64,000 nt of DNA from NCBI RefSeq assembly GCF_002007645.1, contig NZ_CP019791.1:2604001-2668000 (forward strand), read 5' to 3'. Below are positions 41,836 through 51,324 of this stretch, piece by piece (within the stretch, counting starts at the first letter, position 1; each line of letters begins with the position of its first letter). The stretch is from Anaerohalosphaera lusitana (GTDB lineage Bacteria; Planctomycetota; Phycisphaerae; Sedimentisphaerales; Anaerohalosphaeraceae). The translations under genes were made by a program, and so were the position numbers. A model generated the notes under the pieces. The model made no database searches, was not told the origin of the DNA, and worked only from the letters and a program-made list of their open reading frames with translations.

Positions 41836-41860
41836 CATATTTTGCGATGCTGATTATATT
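41832..41860 (+). promoter_or_regulatory. Promoter of thrS
   Basis: TTGACA at 41832-41837, 17-bp spacer, TATATT at 41855-41860; start near 41868, leaving a leader of about 65 nt to thrS. No T-box is seen in it. Confidence 0.75.
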
Positions 41861-41932
41861 TAAAGGCCGACGTAAGGTGCTGATTTAACGGCACTTATAT
41901 TGTAAAAGCTACACAGATGTATGGAATATTAG

Positions 41933-43846
41933 ATGGCTAAGGTAAAACTCCCTGACGGGAAAACGCTCGAGGCGCCGGACGGAAGTACGGCGATGGATTT
42001 CGCACAGCAAATAGGTCCTGGACTTGCAAAGGCTGCAGTCGCGGCTCGCATTGACGGCAAGCTGATCGATATGGACACACCGATAAACGGTGAAGCAGAT
42101 TTCGAGATCGTTACAGCTAAGGATGAGACCGGGCTCGAGGTCATTCGCCATAGCTGTGCGCATGTAATGGCTGAAGCGATCACCAGCATCTGGCCGGACG
42201 CTAAGCTGGTCTACGGCCCGACCGTTCGTGACGGCTTCTATTACGATATAGATCTGGATGAACCGATTAGACCCGAAGATTTCTCCCGCATCGAAAAGAA
42301 AATGCAGGAGATCATCAATGAAGATCTGCCGTTCGAGAGGATTGAGCTTGACCGCGAAAAGGCGCTCGAAAGGGTTGCGGGTCACAGGTACAAGACCGAC
42401 AACATCCATCGTGCGGACGGCGATGTGATCAGTTTTTACTGTCAGGGCGATTTTGAGGACCTGTGTCGCGGGCCTCATGTGCCGAGCACGAAAAAGATCG
42501 GTGCATTTAAGATAATGAGCGTGGCAGGGGCGTATTATCGCGGCGATGTGCAGGAAAAAATGCTCCAGCGTGTCTACGGAACCGCCTGGCATGATAAGAA
42601 AGCTTTGAAAAAACACCTCCAAAGGCTCGAAGAAGCCAAGAAACGTGATCACCGCGTGATCGGCAAGCAGATGGACCTGTTCAGCTTCCATGACGAGGGG
42701 CCCGGTTTTGCGTTTTTGCATCCTAACGGGATGGTGCTTTGGAACGAGATCATCGATTTCTGGCGCAAAGTGCACCGAAAGTACGGTTATTCGGAAATAA
42801 AAACACCGATCATTCTCAATGAAGCACTATGGCACAAGAGCGGGCACTGGGATAATTACCAGGAGAACATGTATTTCACCAGTGTCGATGAAAAAAACTA
42901 CGCCATAAAACCCATGAACTGCCCCGGCGGGCTGCTCGTTTATAAGAGCGGCAAGCATTCTTATAAAGAGTTCCCCCTGCGGATGGCTGAGCTCGGTCTG
43001 GTCCACCGATATGAACCCAGCGGCCAGATGCACGGGCTCGTGAGAGTAAGGCAGTTCACGCAGGATGATGCACATATTTACTGCATGCCAGAGCAGATCG
43101 AAGGTGAGATCATCGGCGTGATCGAGCTTATTCAGGAGATGTACCAGGCCTTCGGGTTCAAGGATTATCATATAGAGCTGTCCACCAAGCCCGAAAAGCA
43201 TATCGGATCGGACGAGATATGGGATATCGCGACAGATGCCCTACGAGGTGCACTGGAGCACAAAGGCATCAAATATGAGGTCAACGAGGGCGACGGCGCT
43301 TTCTACGGCCCGAAGATCGATTTCCACATTGAAGACTGTCTGCAGCGTTCATGGCAGCTCGGCACGGTCCAGCTTGATTTCTCCATGCCTGAGCGTTTCG
43401 AACTGACCTACACAGCCAAGGACAATACCGAAAAACGCCCGGTCATGATCCACAGGGCGATACTCGGTTCGCTCGAGCGTTTCCTCGGCATTCTGATCGA
43501 GCACTTCGCGGGCGCATTCCCGCTTTGGCTCGCACCGACACAGATGAGGATCCTGCCGATCAGCGAGAAAACAAACGATTACGCCGAAAAGTTGAGTAAA
43601 ATGTACTCCGATGCGGAATTGCGTTGCGAGGTCGACACATCTGACGAAAAGATCGGTGCCAAGATCGCCCGCGCCCACGGTGACCGCGTGCCGTATATGC
43701 TGGTCGTTGGGCCAAAAGAAGCAGAAGAAAACAGCGTAGGTGTTCGTATGCGAGGCGGAAAGTCCACGAAAACCGTCAATGCTGAGGAGCTGATCGGGAT
43801 CGTAAGCTCAAAAATAGTAGAAAAAAGCGAAAATCTTGACTTCTAA
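41933..43846 (+). CDS. thrS: Threonine-tRNA ligase
   Basis: 637 residues: N-terminal TGS domain (KVKLPDGKTLEAPDGSTAMD), editing domain with HSCAHVMAEAI and the later YCQGDFEDLCRGPHVP, then the class II catalytic core (MNCPGGLLVYK, FPLRMAELGLVHRYEPSGQM, RVRQFTQDDAHIYCMPEQI) and the anticodon-binding domain (QMRILPISEKTNDYAEKLSK). Zinc ligands Cys (MNCPGG) and His (QDDAHIYC) are kept. First gene of the thrS-infC-rpmI-rplT-pheS block. Confidence 0.97.
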   Translation: MAKVKLPDGKTLEAPDGSTAMDFAQQIGPGLAKAAVAARIDGKLIDMDTPINGEADFEIVTAKDETGLEVIRHSCAHVMAEAITSIWPDAKLVYGPTVRDGFYYDIDLDEPIRPEDFSRIEKKMQEIINEDLPFERIELDREKALERVAGHRYKTDNIHRADGDVISFYCQGDFEDLCRGPHVPSTKKIGAFKIMSVAGAYYRGDVQEKMLQRVYGTAWHDKKALKKHLQRLEEAKKRDHRVIGKQMDLFSFHDEGPGFAFLHPNGMVLWNEIIDFWRKVHRKYGYSEIKTPIILNEALWHKSGHWDNYQENMYFTSVDEKNYAIKPMNCPGGLLVYKSGKHSYKEFPLRMAELGLVHRYEPSGQMHGLVRVRQFTQDDAHIYCMPEQIEGEIIGVIELIQEMYQAFGFKDYHIELSTKPEKHIGSDEIWDIATDALRGALEHKGIKYEVNEGDGAFYGPKIDFHIEDCLQRSWQLGTVQLDFSMPERFELTYTAKDNTEKRPVMIHRAILGSLERFLGILIEHFAGAFPLWLAPTQMRILPISEKTNDYAEKLSKMYSDAELRCEVDTSDEKIGAKIARAHGDRVPYMLVVGPKEAEENSVGVRMRGGKSTKTVNAEELIGIVSSKIVEKSENLDF

Positions 43847-43937
43847 TACTCGCAGGACTGATATATATTACTTGTGTATCCGGCATCACGTTAGCCGGGT
43901 GAATTGAAAAGCCTAGTTAAATATGAGGTGAAGGACT

Positions 43938-44456
43938 ATTAGTAAGCAAAAACCTAGAATCAACGAGAGGATCCGGGTCAAAGAAATTCGTCTGATCGAC
44001 GAGTCCAACAATCAGATAGGTGTGGTACCGACTCAGGAAGGATTGTCGCGAGCTCGCGATGCAGGATTGGATCTTGTTGAAGTTGCTCCCAACAGCAAAC
44101 CTCCCGTATGCAAAGTGATGGATTTCGGTAAGTGGCTGTACGAGCAGAAGAAAAAGAACAAGCAGTCGCAGAAAAAGCAACACGTTGTTCACCTTAAAGA
44201 GGTTCGCTTGCGACCAAAGATCGACCCGCATGACCTGGGTATCAAGGTGAAAAAGGCCCGCAAGTTTCTTGAGAAGGGTGATAAGGTGCAGTTCAGCATG
44301 CTCTTCCGCGGCCGGGAGATGATACACGTTGATCACGGCCATGAGATGATGAAGGATATTCTGGAGACGATCGAGGACCTGGCAAAGGTCGAACGGCCGC
44401 CCAAGATGGCTGGCCGCAGACTTACGATGGTCGTTGCTCCGGATGGCCATAAGTAG
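43938..44456 (+). CDS. infC: Translation initiation factor IF-3, AUU start
   Basis: 172 residues starting at ATT 43938. Between the upstream in-frame TGA (43929-43931) and the first ordinary start codon (GTG 44022) lies the conserved N-terminal motif PRINERIRVKEIRLID, so the true start must be here. ATT sits 8 nt after GAGGTG. The rest is standard IF-3: VCKVMDFGKWLYEQKKKNK and KEVRLRPKIDPHDLGIKVK. An AUU start is the known device of infC autoregulation in Escherichia coli, where IF-3 rejects non-AUG starts. Proteins cut at 44022 in automatic annotation would lack the N-domain. Confidence 0.93.
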   Translation: MSKQKPRINERIRVKEIRLIDESNNQIGVVPTQEGLSRARDAGLDLVEVAPNSKPPVCKVMDFGKWLYEQKKKNKQSQKKQHVVHLKEVRLRPKIDPHDLGIKVKKARKFLEKGDKVQFSMLFRGREMIHVDHGHEMMKDILETIEDLAKVERPPKMAGRRLTMVVAPDGHK

Positions 44457-44499
44457 CAAGGCACAACGTTTCATCGTTTGATCGTTGAAAAAATATACA

Positions 44500-44560
44500 G
44501 GAAGACCTTTAAACGGTTCCTCTGGCAATCGGATGAACTGGTTGAGGGTCTTCTTTTTTA
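44500..44560 (+). terminator. Terminator after infC
   Basis: GAAGACC (44501-44507) pairs with GGTCTTC, an inner GGTTC/GAACT stem sits in the loop, and TTTTTTA follows. It separates infC from rpmI-rplT. Confidence 0.82.
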
Positions 44561-44628
44561 TCAAGCCAGGAGCCTGGGGATTGGTGACCTTGACTGCCAA
44601 TAATTTTGCGTCTGTCTGCGATAAAAGG

Positions 44629-44657
44629 TTGACGCTCCGTTAGAAGTGTAGTATATT
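44629..44657 (+). promoter_or_regulatory. Promoter of rpmI-rplT
   Basis: TTGACG at 44629-44634, 17-bp spacer, TATATT at 44652-44657; start near 44664, 48 nt before rpmI. The short leader could hold an L20 control site, not demonstrated here. Confidence 0.75.
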
Positions 44658-44711
44658 ACCGGGCTCATACTAAGTTTTGGAACTGTAAGTTGTTTAAAAG
44701 GAACTGGTTAG

Positions 44712-44906
44712 ATGCCAAAGCAAAAGTCTCACAAGGGTCTTTCCAAGAGAGTCAAGTTGACCGGCAAGGGCAAAGTAAGACGCAAAAGAGCCAACGGAAG
44801 CCACCTGATGAGCACGAAAGACGCTCGACGTCGTCGTCGCATCAGCAAGGCTTGTGTTGTTGAAGGCGTCGTGGCCGACAAGATCAAGGCTGCTCTGGGA
44901 AAGTAA
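44712..44906 (+). CDS. rpmI: Ribosomal protein L35
   Basis: 64 residues with the L35 pattern PKQKSHKGLSKRVKLTGKGK and RRRRRISKACVV. Part of the 50S subunit; precedes rplT by 88 bp, as usual. Confidence 0.96.
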   Translation: MPKQKSHKGLSKRVKLTGKGKVRRKRANGSHLMSTKDARRRRRISKACVVEGVVADKIKAALGK

Positions 44907-44994
44907 CGACGTAAAAAAGATTTGCCGTTCGCTTCCCGGCTACTATCGGCTGCCGTAGCGAGCGGGGTACTCTGTACATGAAAGGAAAGCTGAT

Positions 44995-45348
44995 ATGCCA
45001 AGAGTAAGAAAAGGCGCAGCAAGGCGCAAGGCACACAAGCGTGTGCAAAAGGGTGTAAAAGGTCATCGCAGTGCAGCGGGTCGTCTTCACCGTCTCGCCA
45101 AAGAGGCAAACGTCCGTAAGGAAGTAAACGCACGCGTTGGTCGTAAGCTCAAGAAAAGAGACTATCGCGGGCTGTGGATCATCCGTATCAATGCGGCATG
45201 CCGTGAACGTGGTATCCGCTACAGCCAGTTCATCAACGGCCTCAAGAAGGCTAATATCGAAGTGAATCGCAAGATGCTCAGCGAAATCGCTATCGCTGAC
45301 CCTAAGGGCTTCGATACAATAGTAGAACAAGTCAAGGCGGCGCTTTAA
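44995..45348 (+). CDS. rplT: Ribosomal protein L20
   Basis: 117 residues: N-terminal RNA-binding tail (PRVRKGAARRKAHKRVQKGV), then KKRDYRGLWIIRINAACRER and YSQFINGLKKANIEVNRKML. Needed for early 50S assembly and, in other bacteria, for repression of its own operon. Its last codons form the 5' arm of the terminator at 45337. Confidence 0.97.
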   Translation: MPRVRKGAARRKAHKRVQKGVKGHRSAAGRLHRLAKEANVRKEVNARVGRKLKKRDYRGLWIIRINAACRERGIRYSQFINGLKKANIEVNRKMLSEIAIADPKGFDTIVEQVKAAL

Positions 45349-45363
45349 GGTGCCGCTTTTTTT
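45337..45363 (+). terminator. Terminator at the end of rplT
   Basis: GCGGC (inside the last codons) pairs with GCCGC, followed by seven T. Short stem, so read-through into pheS is possible. Confidence 0.7.
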
Positions 45364-45392
45364 CTGCATCAAGTGAAGTTAGCGGAACAGAT

Positions 45393-46382
45393 ATGCTGGA
45401 CAAATTCCAACAGATAGGCGACAAAGCACGGCAGGCTCTCAAAAACATAAGCAATTCCGAGGAACTGGAGCAGTTCAGGATTAAATACCTCGGACGCAAA
45501 GGTGATATTACCGGCATGCTCAGTCAGATCGGTAAATTGGCACCTGAGCAGCGCAAAGAGGGCGGTCAGCTTGCAAATAAGATAAAGAAAGAGATAACAG
45601 CCTCTTTCGAAGAGCTTAAGAAGACGCTCGGTACGACCACAAAGAAAGCCGGTCCTCAGATAGACGTGACTTTGCCGGGCATACCTGTCGAACGAGGCAA
45701 ACAGCATGTCATCACGCAGACGATCACCTCACTGCTGGAAATTTTCGGCAGGATGGGCTTTGACGTAGCCTACGGACCAGAAGTTGAAGACGAATGGCAT
45801 AACTTCATCGGTCTCAACATTCCGCCTGATCACCCGGCAAGGGCTCCTGAAGACAATTTCTACGTAGATGATCAGCGTTTGCTGCGCAGCCAGACATCCA
45901 CGATCCAGATACGTGTTATGGAAAAGGAGAAGCCTCCGATAAGGATCGTCGCACCAGGTCGCGTTTACCGGCCAGATACGGTTGACGCTACTCATATGTA
46001 TATGTTCCATCAGATTGAAGCGCTGGTGGTTGATGAGGGCATAACTATGGTTGACCTCAAGACCAGTGTGGATCAGTTCATCCATGCTTTCTTCGGGGCG
46101 AACACCAAATGGCGTTTCAGGCCGAGCTTCTTCCCGTTCACCGAGCCGAGCTGTGAGATCGACCTGCTTTGGGTTGACAAGAACGGCAACGAGGAGTGGA
46201 TGGAAGTCGGCGGTTGCGGCATGGTTGACCCGAACGTTTTTGATGCTGTCGGTATCGACAGCGAAAAGTACACAGGTTGGGCATTCGGCTTTGGTATAGA
46301 GCGTCTGGCCATGAGGAAGTACGGAATCACTGACATCAGGCTGCTTTTCGAGAACGATCTGCGATTCCTCGATCAATTCTAG
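45393..46382 (+). CDS. pheS: Phenylalanine-tRNA ligase alpha subunit
   Basis: 329 residues. N-terminal coiled coil (LEQFRIKYLGRKGDITGML) and the class II core: PVERGKQHVITQTITSLLEI, YGPEVEDEWHNF, LLRSQTSTIQIRVM, FRPSFFPFTEPSCEIDLLWV and GFGIERLAMRKYGITDIRLL. It forms an alpha2-beta2 enzyme with PheT. The beta subunit gene does not follow; an unrelated rfbB does. Confidence 0.96.
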   Translation: MLDKFQQIGDKARQALKNISNSEELEQFRIKYLGRKGDITGMLSQIGKLAPEQRKEGGQLANKIKKEITASFEELKKTLGTTTKKAGPQIDVTLPGIPVERGKQHVITQTITSLLEIFGRMGFDVAYGPEVEDEWHNFIGLNIPPDHPARAPEDNFYVDDQRLLRSQTSTIQIRVMEKEKPPIRIVAPGRVYRPDTVDATHMYMFHQIEALVVDEGITMVDLKTSVDQFIHAFFGANTKWRFRPSFFPFTEPSCEIDLLWVDKNGNEEWMEVGGCGMVDPNVFDAVGIDSEKYTGWAFGFGIERLAMRKYGITDIRLLFENDLRFLDQF

Positions 46383-46437
46383 AAGCGGCTCATCGGGTCT
46401 CAAACAGGTTCGCAAGACTTGTACAGGGGAAACAGCA

Positions 46438-47451
46438 ATGAATAGCGTTCTGGTTACGGGCGGGGCTGGTTTCATCGGAAGTAATTTCGTCCGGATGGTT
46501 CTGGCCGAGCATCGCGAATGCAAGGTCATAAACCTTGATAAGCTCACTTACGCCGGGAACCTTGAGAACCTGGCGGGATTCATGGAAGACTCTAACCATG
46601 AGTTCGTGCGCGGCGATATTTGCGACGGATTGCTGGTTGAACGCTTGCTGGAAGAGTATTCCGTCGATGCCATAATAAACTTCGCAGCTGAAAGTCATGT
46701 CGACCGCTCAATAATGGAACCCGGTGTTTTCATCGAGACCAATGTTAAGGGTACGGTTGCGCTGCTCAAGGCTGCTCTGGATAAGGGTGTGGGCAAGTTC
46801 GTGCAGGTTTCCACTGATGAAGTATATGGTTCGCTCGGCCCTGAAGGATTATTCACAGAAACAACGCCGCTGAGCCCCAACTCGCCGTACTCGGCCAGCA
46901 AGGCTTCTGCTGATCACATGGTCGCAGCATTCGGCCACACGTGGGAATTGGACTATAATATTACGCGCTGCTCGAACAACTACGGGGAGTACCAGTTCCC
47001 CGAAAAAATGATCCCGCTGATGATAAACAATGCTTTGAACGATAAACCGCTTCCGGTTTACGGTGACGGTATGAACGTGCGTGACTGGCTTTACGTTTAT
47101 GATCACTGCACCGCGATCTGGCAGGTCCTTACCAAAGGAAGATCGGGGGACATTTACAACATCGGCGGCAACAATGAAAAAACAAATCTTGAGGTAGTAA
47201 AACGTATCCTCGACCGGCTTGGCAAAAGCGAGGACCTCATCACCTTCGTTAAGGATCGTCCCGGTCACGACCGCAGATACGCTATCGATTCTAGCAAGAT
47301 CATGAGTGAGTTGGGATGGAAGCCTTCAGTTACATTCGAAGAAGGCATCGGCAAGGCTATAGACTGGTATCTGGAAAACCGTAAATGGCTGGAGCATGTA
47401 GTCAGCGGCGAGTACGAGAAGTATTATGACCAGATGTATGATGGTCGATAG
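46438..47451 (+). CDS. rfbB: dTDP-glucose 4,6-dehydratase
   Basis: 337 residues, an extended short-chain dehydrogenase: NAD-binding GGAGFIGSNFVRMVL, the active-site VSTDEVYGSLG (Thr-Asp-Glu) and YSASKASADHMV (Tyr-x3-Lys), then RCSNNYGEYQFPEKMIPLMI and VYGDGMNVRDWLYVYDHCTA, which are specific for RmlB. It makes dTDP-4-keto-6-deoxyglucose for rhamnose and other deoxysugars of surface polysaccharides. Convergent with the LPS cluster that follows. Confidence 0.94.
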   Translation: MNSVLVTGGAGFIGSNFVRMVLAEHRECKVINLDKLTYAGNLENLAGFMEDSNHEFVRGDICDGLLVERLLEEYSVDAIINFAAESHVDRSIMEPGVFIETNVKGTVALLKAALDKGVGKFVQVSTDEVYGSLGPEGLFTETTPLSPNSPYSASKASADHMVAAFGHTWELDYNITRCSNNYGEYQFPEKMIPLMINNALNDKPLPVYGDGMNVRDWLYVYDHCTAIWQVLTKGRSGDIYNIGGNNEKTNLEVVKRILDRLGKSEDLITFVKDRPGHDRRYAIDSSKIMSELGWKPSVTFEEGIGKAIDWYLENRKWLEHVVSGEYEKYYDQMYDGR

Positions 47452-47467
47452 CACTTCTTCGATATAT

Positions 47468-48295
47468 CTATTTATGCTTCTTTTTATTTAACCTTTCGGC
47501 TGTGCGCTGAGCCGATTTGCGGGCAATAAGTTTCCTCTCTGGCACGAGCTTGGGATTGCTGCGCAGATAAGCCTTGAAAAAACGCATGCGGTCAGTCGAT
47601 GACAACACATCGCTGTGGAGCATGTTTATCTGCACGAGGTTTTTCAAAATCAGCTTTCGTGGGATCCTCATGTATTTGCGCGTGCGCTCATTGTCAAGGA
47701 AGAAGAACTGCCACCGATCATCGGTTTTCCTGGCAAGTACATTGCCCGGCCGAAGGTCCCCGTGCGAGATATTCGTCGCATGCATTCTCCCGATTGTCTC
47801 GCCAAGCTGTTCGATGAACGATCTCCGCTCCAAATGCGATGAACTTTTTGCAAAGGCCTGGACATGTTCGTAGAGATCAGGCGCATGATTTACAGCTTCA
47901 GTAAACGTAAAATTCTCCAGAACGAACGGGCCCAGCTTCAATTCACCGACAGCCACAACCGGCGGAGCATTCAAGTCATGTTCAGCAAGCATCTTCGCAG
48001 CCTTTAGAGATCGCACAGCCCGCGATGGTCTAAAGGCATGTTTCAGGAAATCGGTCACAGAACGGTGTAGATACTGTTTAAAATACAGTTCCACCGGCCT
48101 GCCCGCAAATCCAATTTTACACCGAAACACTCTCGCAGATGTTGAAGCATTTACACGTTCGAAAGGGCCCCTGACATTTTCAAAATGCGGTCCTCTCGGC
48201 AACCGGCGAAGTGTATCAACCGGGAAGCCATCGTCGATGAATAGTTTCCAGCCGGACAACTTAAGTCTGTTCATACTCGAGCTGCTGTTACTCAT
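47468..48295 (-). CDS. WaaP/InaA-type lipopolysaccharide kinase
   Basis: 275 residues from ATG 48295, which overlaps the lpxI stop by 8 bp. It is a small protein-kinase-like fold with the catalytic loop HATNISHGDLRPGNVLA and metal-binding FFLDNERTRKYM, as in Kdo/heptose kinases, and the N-terminal Lys/Gly region RVFRCKIGFAGRPVELYFK. The likely role is phosphorylating an inner-core LPS sugar on the cytoplasmic side. It terminates an operon with lpxI and lpxD. Confidence 0.85.
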   Translation of the reverse strand: MSNSSSSMNRLKLSGWKLFIDDGFPVDTLRRLPRGPHFENVRGPFERVNASTSARVFRCKIGFAGRPVELYFKQYLHRSVTDFLKHAFRPSRAVRSLKAAKMLAEHDLNAPPVVAVGELKLGPFVLENFTFTEAVNHAPDLYEHVQAFAKSSSHLERRSFIEQLGETIGRMHATNISHGDLRPGNVLARKTDDRWQFFFLDNERTRKYMRIPRKLILKNLVQINMLHSDVLSSTDRMRFFKAYLRSNPKLVPERKLIARKSAQRTAERLNKKKHK

Positions 48296-49136
48296 GACCA
48301 ACGATCGCAACCCCCAGTTTGTCAGCCAACTGTATCGTTTCAGGCTTATCCAATATGAGCGTTTTACCCGCCTCTACGACCATACATGATGCGCCATTTT
48401 CAGCCAGATTCTCGACGGTATCCGGGCCCACGCACGGCACGTCAAACCGCATGTCCTGATGAGGCTTGGCGGCTTTGATCAAAGTCCATCGGCCTTTCGG
48501 ACATAGCTCGCCGGCACGCTTGATCATCTTCGCGGTGCCTTCGATAGCCTCAACCGCAATGATATCCTTCTCACGAATCGCAACTGCCTGACCAATGTCA
48601 AGTTCACCCAGTCTTTTGACAATCTGCCAGCCGAACTCTATATCCTCTTTGATCGTCGCACCAGGCTGGGTCTTCGTCATGACGCCTTTTTCGGCGATGT
48701 GTTCTTTGCAGTACATAGTTGAATCCTCCAGTATTATGTCACCGCTTGCCAGTTCCGCAGCTATGGCGTTAAGCACTGTGTCATCCCGTTTATCCGTCTT
48801 GCCCAGCCGCCAGTACCATATCCGAAGAGCACGCCAGTCAGGCAGATACCGGATAATCCGCCAGGGCGTATACATGGCTGTTTTCTTGACCCGGCCGACC
48901 ATGATGGTGGATGAAACGCCTTGTTTGCGAAGCTTCCGCATCCAGCCTGCGGGTCTGGTGACCACGCCCTCGAAAAAAACATCCGTATGATCTGCAAGTT
49001 CAGGGTCCGCGCTGTCTGCCAGGCCTACACATACCACCCGCAAACCTGCGCGTCTGGCCCCATCCGCTACGAGAAAAGGCAATCTGCCTTCACCGGCGAT
49101 CAGACCCAGAGTTTGTTTAGGAGTTCGTGACGGCAT
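48288..49136 (-). CDS. lpxI: UDP-2,3-diacylglucosamine diphosphatase LpxI
   Basis: 282 residues with LpxI-specific stretches: LGLIAGEGRLPFLVADGARR near the start, IMVGRVKKTAMY, RDDTVLNAIAAELASGDIIL and the C-terminal VGPDTVENLAENGASCMVVE. It hydrolyses UDP-2,3-diacylglucosamine to lipid X, the alternative to LpxH in lipid A synthesis. Adjacent to lpxD and the LPS kinase. Confidence 0.93.
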   Translation of the reverse strand: MPSRTPKQTLGLIAGEGRLPFLVADGARRAGLRVVCVGLADSADPELADHTDVFFEGVVTRPAGWMRKLRKQGVSSTIMVGRVKKTAMYTPWRIIRYLPDWRALRIWYWRLGKTDKRDDTVLNAIAAELASGDIILEDSTMYCKEHIAEKGVMTKTQPGATIKEDIEFGWQIVKRLGELDIGQAVAIREKDIIAVEAIEGTAKMIKRAGELCPKGRWTLIKAAKPHQDMRFDVPCVGPDTVENLAENGASCMVVEAGKTLILDKPETIQLADKLGVAIVGHE

Positions 49137-49154
49137 CAGTGAGTGTCGACTATT

Positions 49155-50171
49155 TTATTTGATCTTCAGCTTGCGTTCGACGGCCTTGAGCCTTTTCCGC
49201 ATCTCGGGCAGTGAAAGCGAGCTCATCATTATACGTTTGGCTTTGCCTGCTTCAACCGCCGGGGTGCCCAGCACAGTTGCACCATCCGGAATATCATTGC
49301 CGACACCGGCCTTGGCACCGATCTTGACCATGTTGCCGATCTTGATGTGTCCGACGACACCGACTTGACCACCGAGCACACAATGGTGTCCCAGCGTTGT
49401 AGATCCGGAGATGCCGACCTGCGGAACCAACAGGCAGTGCGGACCGACGCGGGTGCCATGACCGATCGCGACCATATCACCGATTTTTGTGCCCTTCCCG
49501 ATCACGGTGTCGTCCAGGGTGCCGCGTTCGATGGAGCCGTTCGCGCCTATCTCAACGTCATCTTCCAGGATCACCCGTCCGATCTGCGGAATTTTGTGAT
49601 GCTCGCCGTTATGCGTCGCAAAGCCGAAGCCGTCAACGCCTATTGTCGCGTTCGCCTGAATGATCACTCGATCACCGACCCGCGTATTATCATAGATCAC
49701 GACGTTCGGATATATGATGCAGTCATCACCGACCGAAGCATCAGGACCAATGAATGCATTCGGATAGATGGTGCAGTTGTTCCCTATTTTGACATTTTCG
49801 CTTACTGTTGCTCCGTGTGCTATCTGCGTGCCTTCGCCGACATTTGCAGATTCAGCGATAAAGGCTCGTTCGCTGATACCGGTCGATGGATGCTTGCGGT
49901 GCCCGTGGATCAGCACTAAAATCTGCATGAATGCGTAGTATGGGTCCTCTGCTATGAGCAGGGATGCGGGAGAGTCAGTCTCTTCCGACGTTATAACAGC
50001 ACCGGCAGACGTGGTCTTCAGCAGCGGCAAATATTTCTTGTTGCTAAGAAAAGTTATCTGATTTGGCTCTGCATTTTCCAGGGTCCCAACTGATTCCACG
50101 ACCAGATCGGGATCGCCTGCGACCTTTCCGTCAACGTGCTCGGCCAATTCTCTGAGTGTGATGCCATGCAT
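49155..50171 (-). CDS. lpxD: UDP-3-O-acylglucosamine N-acyltransferase
   Basis: 338 residues: an N-terminal uridine-binding domain ([31 protein letters not shown]) then a left-handed beta-helix of hexapeptide repeats ([20 protein letters not shown] and many more) with the catalytic-type [18 protein letters not shown], whose His residues fit the LpxD active site. It adds the second acyl chain to the lipid A precursor. Same strand and operon as lpxI, with 18 bp between. Confidence 0.95.
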   Translation of the reverse strand: MHGITLRELAEHVDGKVAGDPDLVVESVGTLENAEPNQITFLSNKKYLPLLKTTSAGAVITSEETDSPASLLIAEDPYYAFMQILVLIHGHRKHPSTGISERAFIAESANVGEGTQIAHGATVSENVKIGNNCTIYPNAFIGPDASVGDDCIIYPNVVIYDNTRVGDRVIIQANATIGVDGFGFATHNGEHHKIPQIGRVILEDDVEIGANGSIERGTLDDTVIGKGTKIGDMVAIGHGTRVGPHCLLVPQVGISGSTTLGHHCVLGGQVGVVGHIKIGNMVKIGAKAGVGNDIPDGATVLGTPAVEAGKAKRIMMSSLSLPEMRKRLKAVERKLKIK

Positions 50172-50247
50172 AGCAATTTTCCTATATTAGTTATCGACGA
50201 GCGTTGATTATAGCGATATGGAGGCCTGCGTCAAAAGTTTTGTGATG

Positions 50248-51294
50248 CTAACATGGACCGGTCTTCGCCAGCAACTCATTGAGAGAATGCTCAACGTCTT
50301 CGACTGCCGCAGGATTTGGTTCGTCAAAGTCAACAGGTTCGACGGCTATCGCATGTGAGTGCGGCCCTGCCGGCTTGTAGAGGGCAGGATCGGTCGGTCC
50401 GAACACCGTAATTGCGGGCAGGCCGGATCCCGCGGCTAGATGAGCGATACCGCTGTCATTGCCCACGAAGGCCTGAACCGTCGAAAGTATCTGCATTATT
50501 TCGAGCAGTTTGTAGTTTTCTGCAACTGTATGTTCGTCATTGATCCTATTCAATGCGGCCTTGTTTAGATGCTCCTTTTCAGCAGGTCCAATGATAAAAA
50601 CCGGGACCGAGCCGTTTTTGCGCACCTTCTCAGCAAGTGCAAGATAATTGTCAATATGCCAGCACTTGTACTTGCCGCCGCTACCCGGGTGAATCCCTAT
50701 GACCGGCTTATCCGGATTGACACCGAGCGATTGAAGGATAAAGCGTCCTGCCTGCTTGTCATCCGCAGTTGGCGTAATCAATTCGGTATTAAGACCAGCC
50801 GAAAGGCCCTCGCATTGCAAGCCGTTGGCTTCACAATATTGGTCGATATAACTAACTGCGACATGCCTATTCTGGCCCTCGGCCGGATGCATGCGTATCG
50901 TAGTGACCTCTGCGGAACGAGAACAGTAGACGGTGAATATCAGGTTGGATTCGAATGAGCCTCCGGGCTCTCCGAGGAGGCTGACGATATAATCGTAGTG
51001 GCTGAAATCGCGTATGAGCTGATCATGCTGATCGAGCTCAAATTCGTCCGGACCGACAAACAGACGGTGCATTGCAATTGAGTTGATCGACCGGACAACG
51101 TCGACGCAGGTGCGCTTCGGATAGAATGACACGTAGTCGCTGTTTGCGATCATGTCCAGCCTGGCAAGGCTTAACCGTTCCTTGAGAAAACGAGCCAGAG
51201 GCAGCGTCAGGATGCAATCTCCTATCGCTCCGGGATTTATGATGGCGCCCGTCATTCCCTGATTTTTTGTACGGACATTTTCTTCTATAACCAC
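50248..51294 (-). CDS. Glycosyltransferase family 9 (heptosyltransferase-like)
   Basis: 348 residues; ATG-like start within MTGAIINPGAIGDCILTLPL (51255) is closer to homologues than the GTG at 51294. Two Rossmann domains: the N-terminal acceptor side with GAIGDCILTLPLARFL, and the donor side with VIGIHPGSGGKYKCWHIDNY and FVGNDSGIAHLAAGSGLPAI plus TVFGPTDPALYKP. GT9 enzymes transfer heptose or related sugars to the LPS core. Follows the LPS genes in direction and context. Confidence 0.9.
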   Translation of the reverse strand: MVIEENVRTKNQGMTGAIINPGAIGDCILTLPLARFLKERLSLARLDMIANSDYVSFYPKRTCVDVVRSINSIAMHRLFVGPDEFELDQHDQLIRDFSHYDYIVSLLGEPGGSFESNLIFTVYCSRSAEVTTIRMHPAEGQNRHVAVSYIDQYCEANGLQCEGLSAGLNTELITPTADDKQAGRFILQSLGVNPDKPVIGIHPGSGGKYKCWHIDNYLALAEKVRKNGSVPVFIIGPAEKEHLNKAALNRINDEHTVAENYKLLEIMQILSTVQAFVGNDSGIAHLAAGSGLPAITVFGPTDPALYKPAGPHSHAIAVEPVDFDEPNPAAVEDVEHSLNELLAKTGPC

Positions 51295-51324
51295 AAGATG
51301 CGTCTCCGTGAGTGAAATTGACTG

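Noticed and set aside
41868-41932. T-box leader before thrS
   Set aside because: The leader of about 65 nt is too short and lacks the conserved T-box sequence and antiterminator.
41909-42775. 288-codon minus-strand ORF
   Set aside because: Antisense to the conserved thrS N-terminus and editing domain; no family features.
43836-43869. Promoter directly before infC
   Set aside because: TTGACT and TATATT are present but 22 bp apart, too far for a normal sigma-70 promoter.
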